From assembly GCF_000317595.1 (NCBI RefSeq), contig NZ_AEJC01000303.1, positions 1 through 41,916 on the forward strand: DNA of 41,916 nucleotides. The letters run 5' to 3'. Of the stretch, positions 40,697 through 41,916 are shown in pieces. The translations under genes were made by a program, and so were the position numbers. Within the stretch, counting starts at the first letter, position 1. Each line of letters opens with the position of its first letter. The stretch comes from Streptomyces ipomoeae 91-03. Lineage in GTDB: Bacteria > Actinomycetota > Actinomycetes > Streptomycetales > Streptomycetaceae. Under the pieces are notes generated by a model, which ran no database searches, was not told the origin of the DNA, and saw only the letters and a list, made by a program, of their open reading frames with translations.

Positions 40697-40733
40697 TTGG
40701 AGGGGGTCCGCGCGTCTTGCGTATCCTCGGGGC
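40697..40733 (+). promoter_or_regulatory. dcd promoter, apparently leaderless
   Basis: TATCCT at 40722-40727 fits a TAnnnT -10 box and lies six bases before the GTG of dcd, so transcription should begin at or next to the start codon. TTGGAG at 40697-40702 is a possible -35 with a long 19-bp spacer. No ribosome-binding site precedes the GTG, which supports a leaderless mRNA, common in Streptomyces. Confidence 0.5.
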
Positions 40734-41309
40734 GTGCTTCTCTCAGACAAGGACATCCGGGCCGAGATCGACGCCGGGCGGGTGCGGATCGAACCGTACG
40801 ACGAATCCATGGTGCAGCCGTCGAGTATCGACGTGCGGCTCGATCGGTTCTTCCGGGTGTTCGAGAATCACCGGTACCCCCATATCGATCCATCCATCGA
40901 GCAGGCGGATCTGACGCGGCTCGTGGAGCCGGAGGGTGATGAACCGTTCATTCTTCATCCCGGGGAGTTCGTTCTCGCCAGTACGTATGAAGTCATCACC
41001 CTGCCCGATGATCTTGCCTCGCGGCTTGAGGGGAAGAGTTCCCTCGGGCGGCTCGGGCTCGTCACCCACTCCACCGCCGGGTTCATCGATCCCGGGTTCT
41101 CCGGACATGTGACCCTTGAGCTGTCGAATCTCGCGACTCTTCCGATCAAGCTCTGGCCCGGTATGAAGATCGGGCAGTTGTGCATGTTCCGGCTCAGTTC
41201 GCCGGCCGAGCATCCGTACGGCAGTGAGCGGTACGGGTCGCGGTACCAGGGGCAGCGGGGGCCCACCGCCTCCCGGTCCTTCCGCAACTTCCACCGGACC
41301 CAGGTGTGA
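40734..41309 (+). CDS. dcd: dCTP deaminase
   Basis: A 191-residue enzyme that deaminates dCTP to dUTP (or directly to dUMP in bifunctional forms), feeding thymidylate synthesis. Family blocks: [40 protein letters not shown], the nucleotide-binding [20 protein letters not shown] with the catalytic Glu later in GHVTLELSN, and a C-terminal lid [17 protein letters not shown]. Length and all motifs are normal. The GTG start appears leaderless. The stop overlaps the next gene by GTGA, so the two are coupled. This is the chromosomal right flank of the island array. Confidence 0.97.
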   Translation: MLLSDKDIRAEIDAGRVRIEPYDESMVQPSSIDVRLDRFFRVFENHRYPHIDPSIEQADLTRLVEPEGDEPFILHPGEFVLASTYEVITLPDDLASRLEGKSSLGRLGLVTHSTAGFIDPGFSGHVTLELSNLATLPIKLWPGMKIGQLCMFRLSSPAEHPYGSERYGSRYQGQRGPTASRSFRNFHRTQV

Positions 41310-41830
41310 GCATGTCCCACACGTCCCACGCGGCGTCCCAGGTGCGAGAGAACCTCACGTACGACGCCTTCGGCTCCGCCGTGCGCGAGCTCGCGCAGAT
41401 CATCGCCGATGACGGGTACGAGCCGGACATCATCCTCTCCATCGCGCGCGGGGGCGTGTTCGTCGCCGGTGGGCTCGCCTACGCCCTCGACTGTAAAAAT
41501 CTTCATCTGGTCAACGTCGAGTTCTATACCGGTGTGGGTACTACGCTCGAAATGCCCGTCATGCTCGCGCCCGTCCCCAACGCCATCGACTTCTCCCACA
41601 AGAAGGTCCTGATCGCGGACGATGTCGCCGACACCGGGAAGACCTTGAAGCTCGTCCATGACTTCTGCGTCGAGACCGTCGCCGAGGTTCGGTCCGCCGT
41701 GATCTATGAGAAGTCCCACTCCCTCGTCAAGTGCGAGTACGTGTGGAAGCGGACGGATGAGTGGATCAATTTTCCGTGGAGTGTCGAGCCGCCGGTCGTC
41801 CGGAGGGACGGGCAGGTTCTCGACGCCTGA
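41306..41830 (+). CDS. Phosphoribosyltransferase family protein
   Basis: A 174-residue type I phosphoribosyltransferase-fold protein. The PRPP-binding loop is [14 protein letters not shown], and the family also shows [19 protein letters not shown] and [14 protein letters not shown]. Such proteins transfer ribose-5-phosphate to purine-type bases or regulate nucleotide pools; substrate cannot be stated. GTG at 41306 overlaps the dcd stop by 4 nt; ATG at 41312 is an alternative start. The pairing with dcd suggests nucleotide salvage. The last 86 bp of the window show no gene. Confidence 0.9.
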   Translation: MSMSHTSHAASQVRENLTYDAFGSAVRELAQIIADDGYEPDIILSIARGGVFVAGGLAYALDCKNLHLVNVEFYTGVGTTLEMPVMLAPVPNAIDFSHKKVLIADDVADTGKTLKLVHDFCVETVAEVRSAVIYEKSHSLVKCEYVWKRTDEWINFPWSVEPPVVRRDGQVLDA

Positions 41831-41916
41831 CATCGGCTTCGGGTTCTGACATCGGCTTCAGGTTCCGGACCGGAGGAGCCTCGGGCGTCACGCCCGCATG
41901 AATCCACATGAGTGAG

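Overview
The window is high-GC actinobacterial chromosome, almost certainly Streptomyces. Third-position GC is very high, GTG starts are common, the stress and conflict protein families are typical of the genus, and the right edge carries tRNA-Gly(CCC), a small zinc-ribbon protein, dcd and a phosphoribosyltransferase. The left edge (1-3.2 kb) also looks chromosomal. It holds a broken agmatinase, a secreted DUF5707-like protein, a two-component pair whose kinase has lost its phospho-acceptor box, and a small membrane protein.

From about 3.26 kb to the tRNA-Gly gene at 40.12-40.19 kb (minus strand) the DNA appears to be a tandem array of four integrated elements. The 3' part of the tRNA gene plus its terminator hairpin recurs as a direct repeat at 7.94, 11.42 and 32.77 kb, and as a deleted scar at 3.26 kb. 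Each copy is followed on its right by a similar element arm ending in a GGGCACGCTATGGGCAC-like sequence (GTGGGCACGCTATGGGCAC in the scar). If new elements enter at the intact tRNA, island IV next to it is the youngest and island I the oldest, which fits the decay of the repeat copies.

Island I (3.3-7.9 kb) carries a complete two-component system, a membrane/ferredoxin-reductase fusion and gene fragments, including a SARP regulator cut off at the repeat. Island II (7.9-11.4 kb) carries a VapBC-type toxin-antitoxin pair and a TerD domain fused to a PD-(D/E)XK nuclease-like domain. Island III (11.4-32.8 kb) carries a secreted DNRLRE/LamG protein, a 2154-residue RHS polymorphic-toxin protein with a probable membrane immunity protein, an NfeD/SPFH pair, remains of a lanthipeptide or thiopeptide-type cluster (including a phage-like/LanC chimera), a regulator-xis-int module, a second PIN toxin-antitoxin pair, an MFS pseudogene and an IS5-family insertion sequence with a -1 frameshift. 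Island IV (32.8-40.1 kb) carries a Trypco1 protein next to a trypsin-STAND NTPase-propeller protein (a predicted NTP-dependent conflict system), a frameshifted second copy of the RiPP gene tail found in island III, and a third PIN toxin-antitoxin pair.

The array therefore combines conflict and defence genes (RHS toxin, TerD-nuclease, protease-STAND, three PIN toxins) at a single tRNA site, with a toxin-antitoxin pair in each of the three younger islands. Only island III retains a recognisable integrase, so the other islands may depend on it or be fixed. All family assignments come from motif recognition, without database searches.
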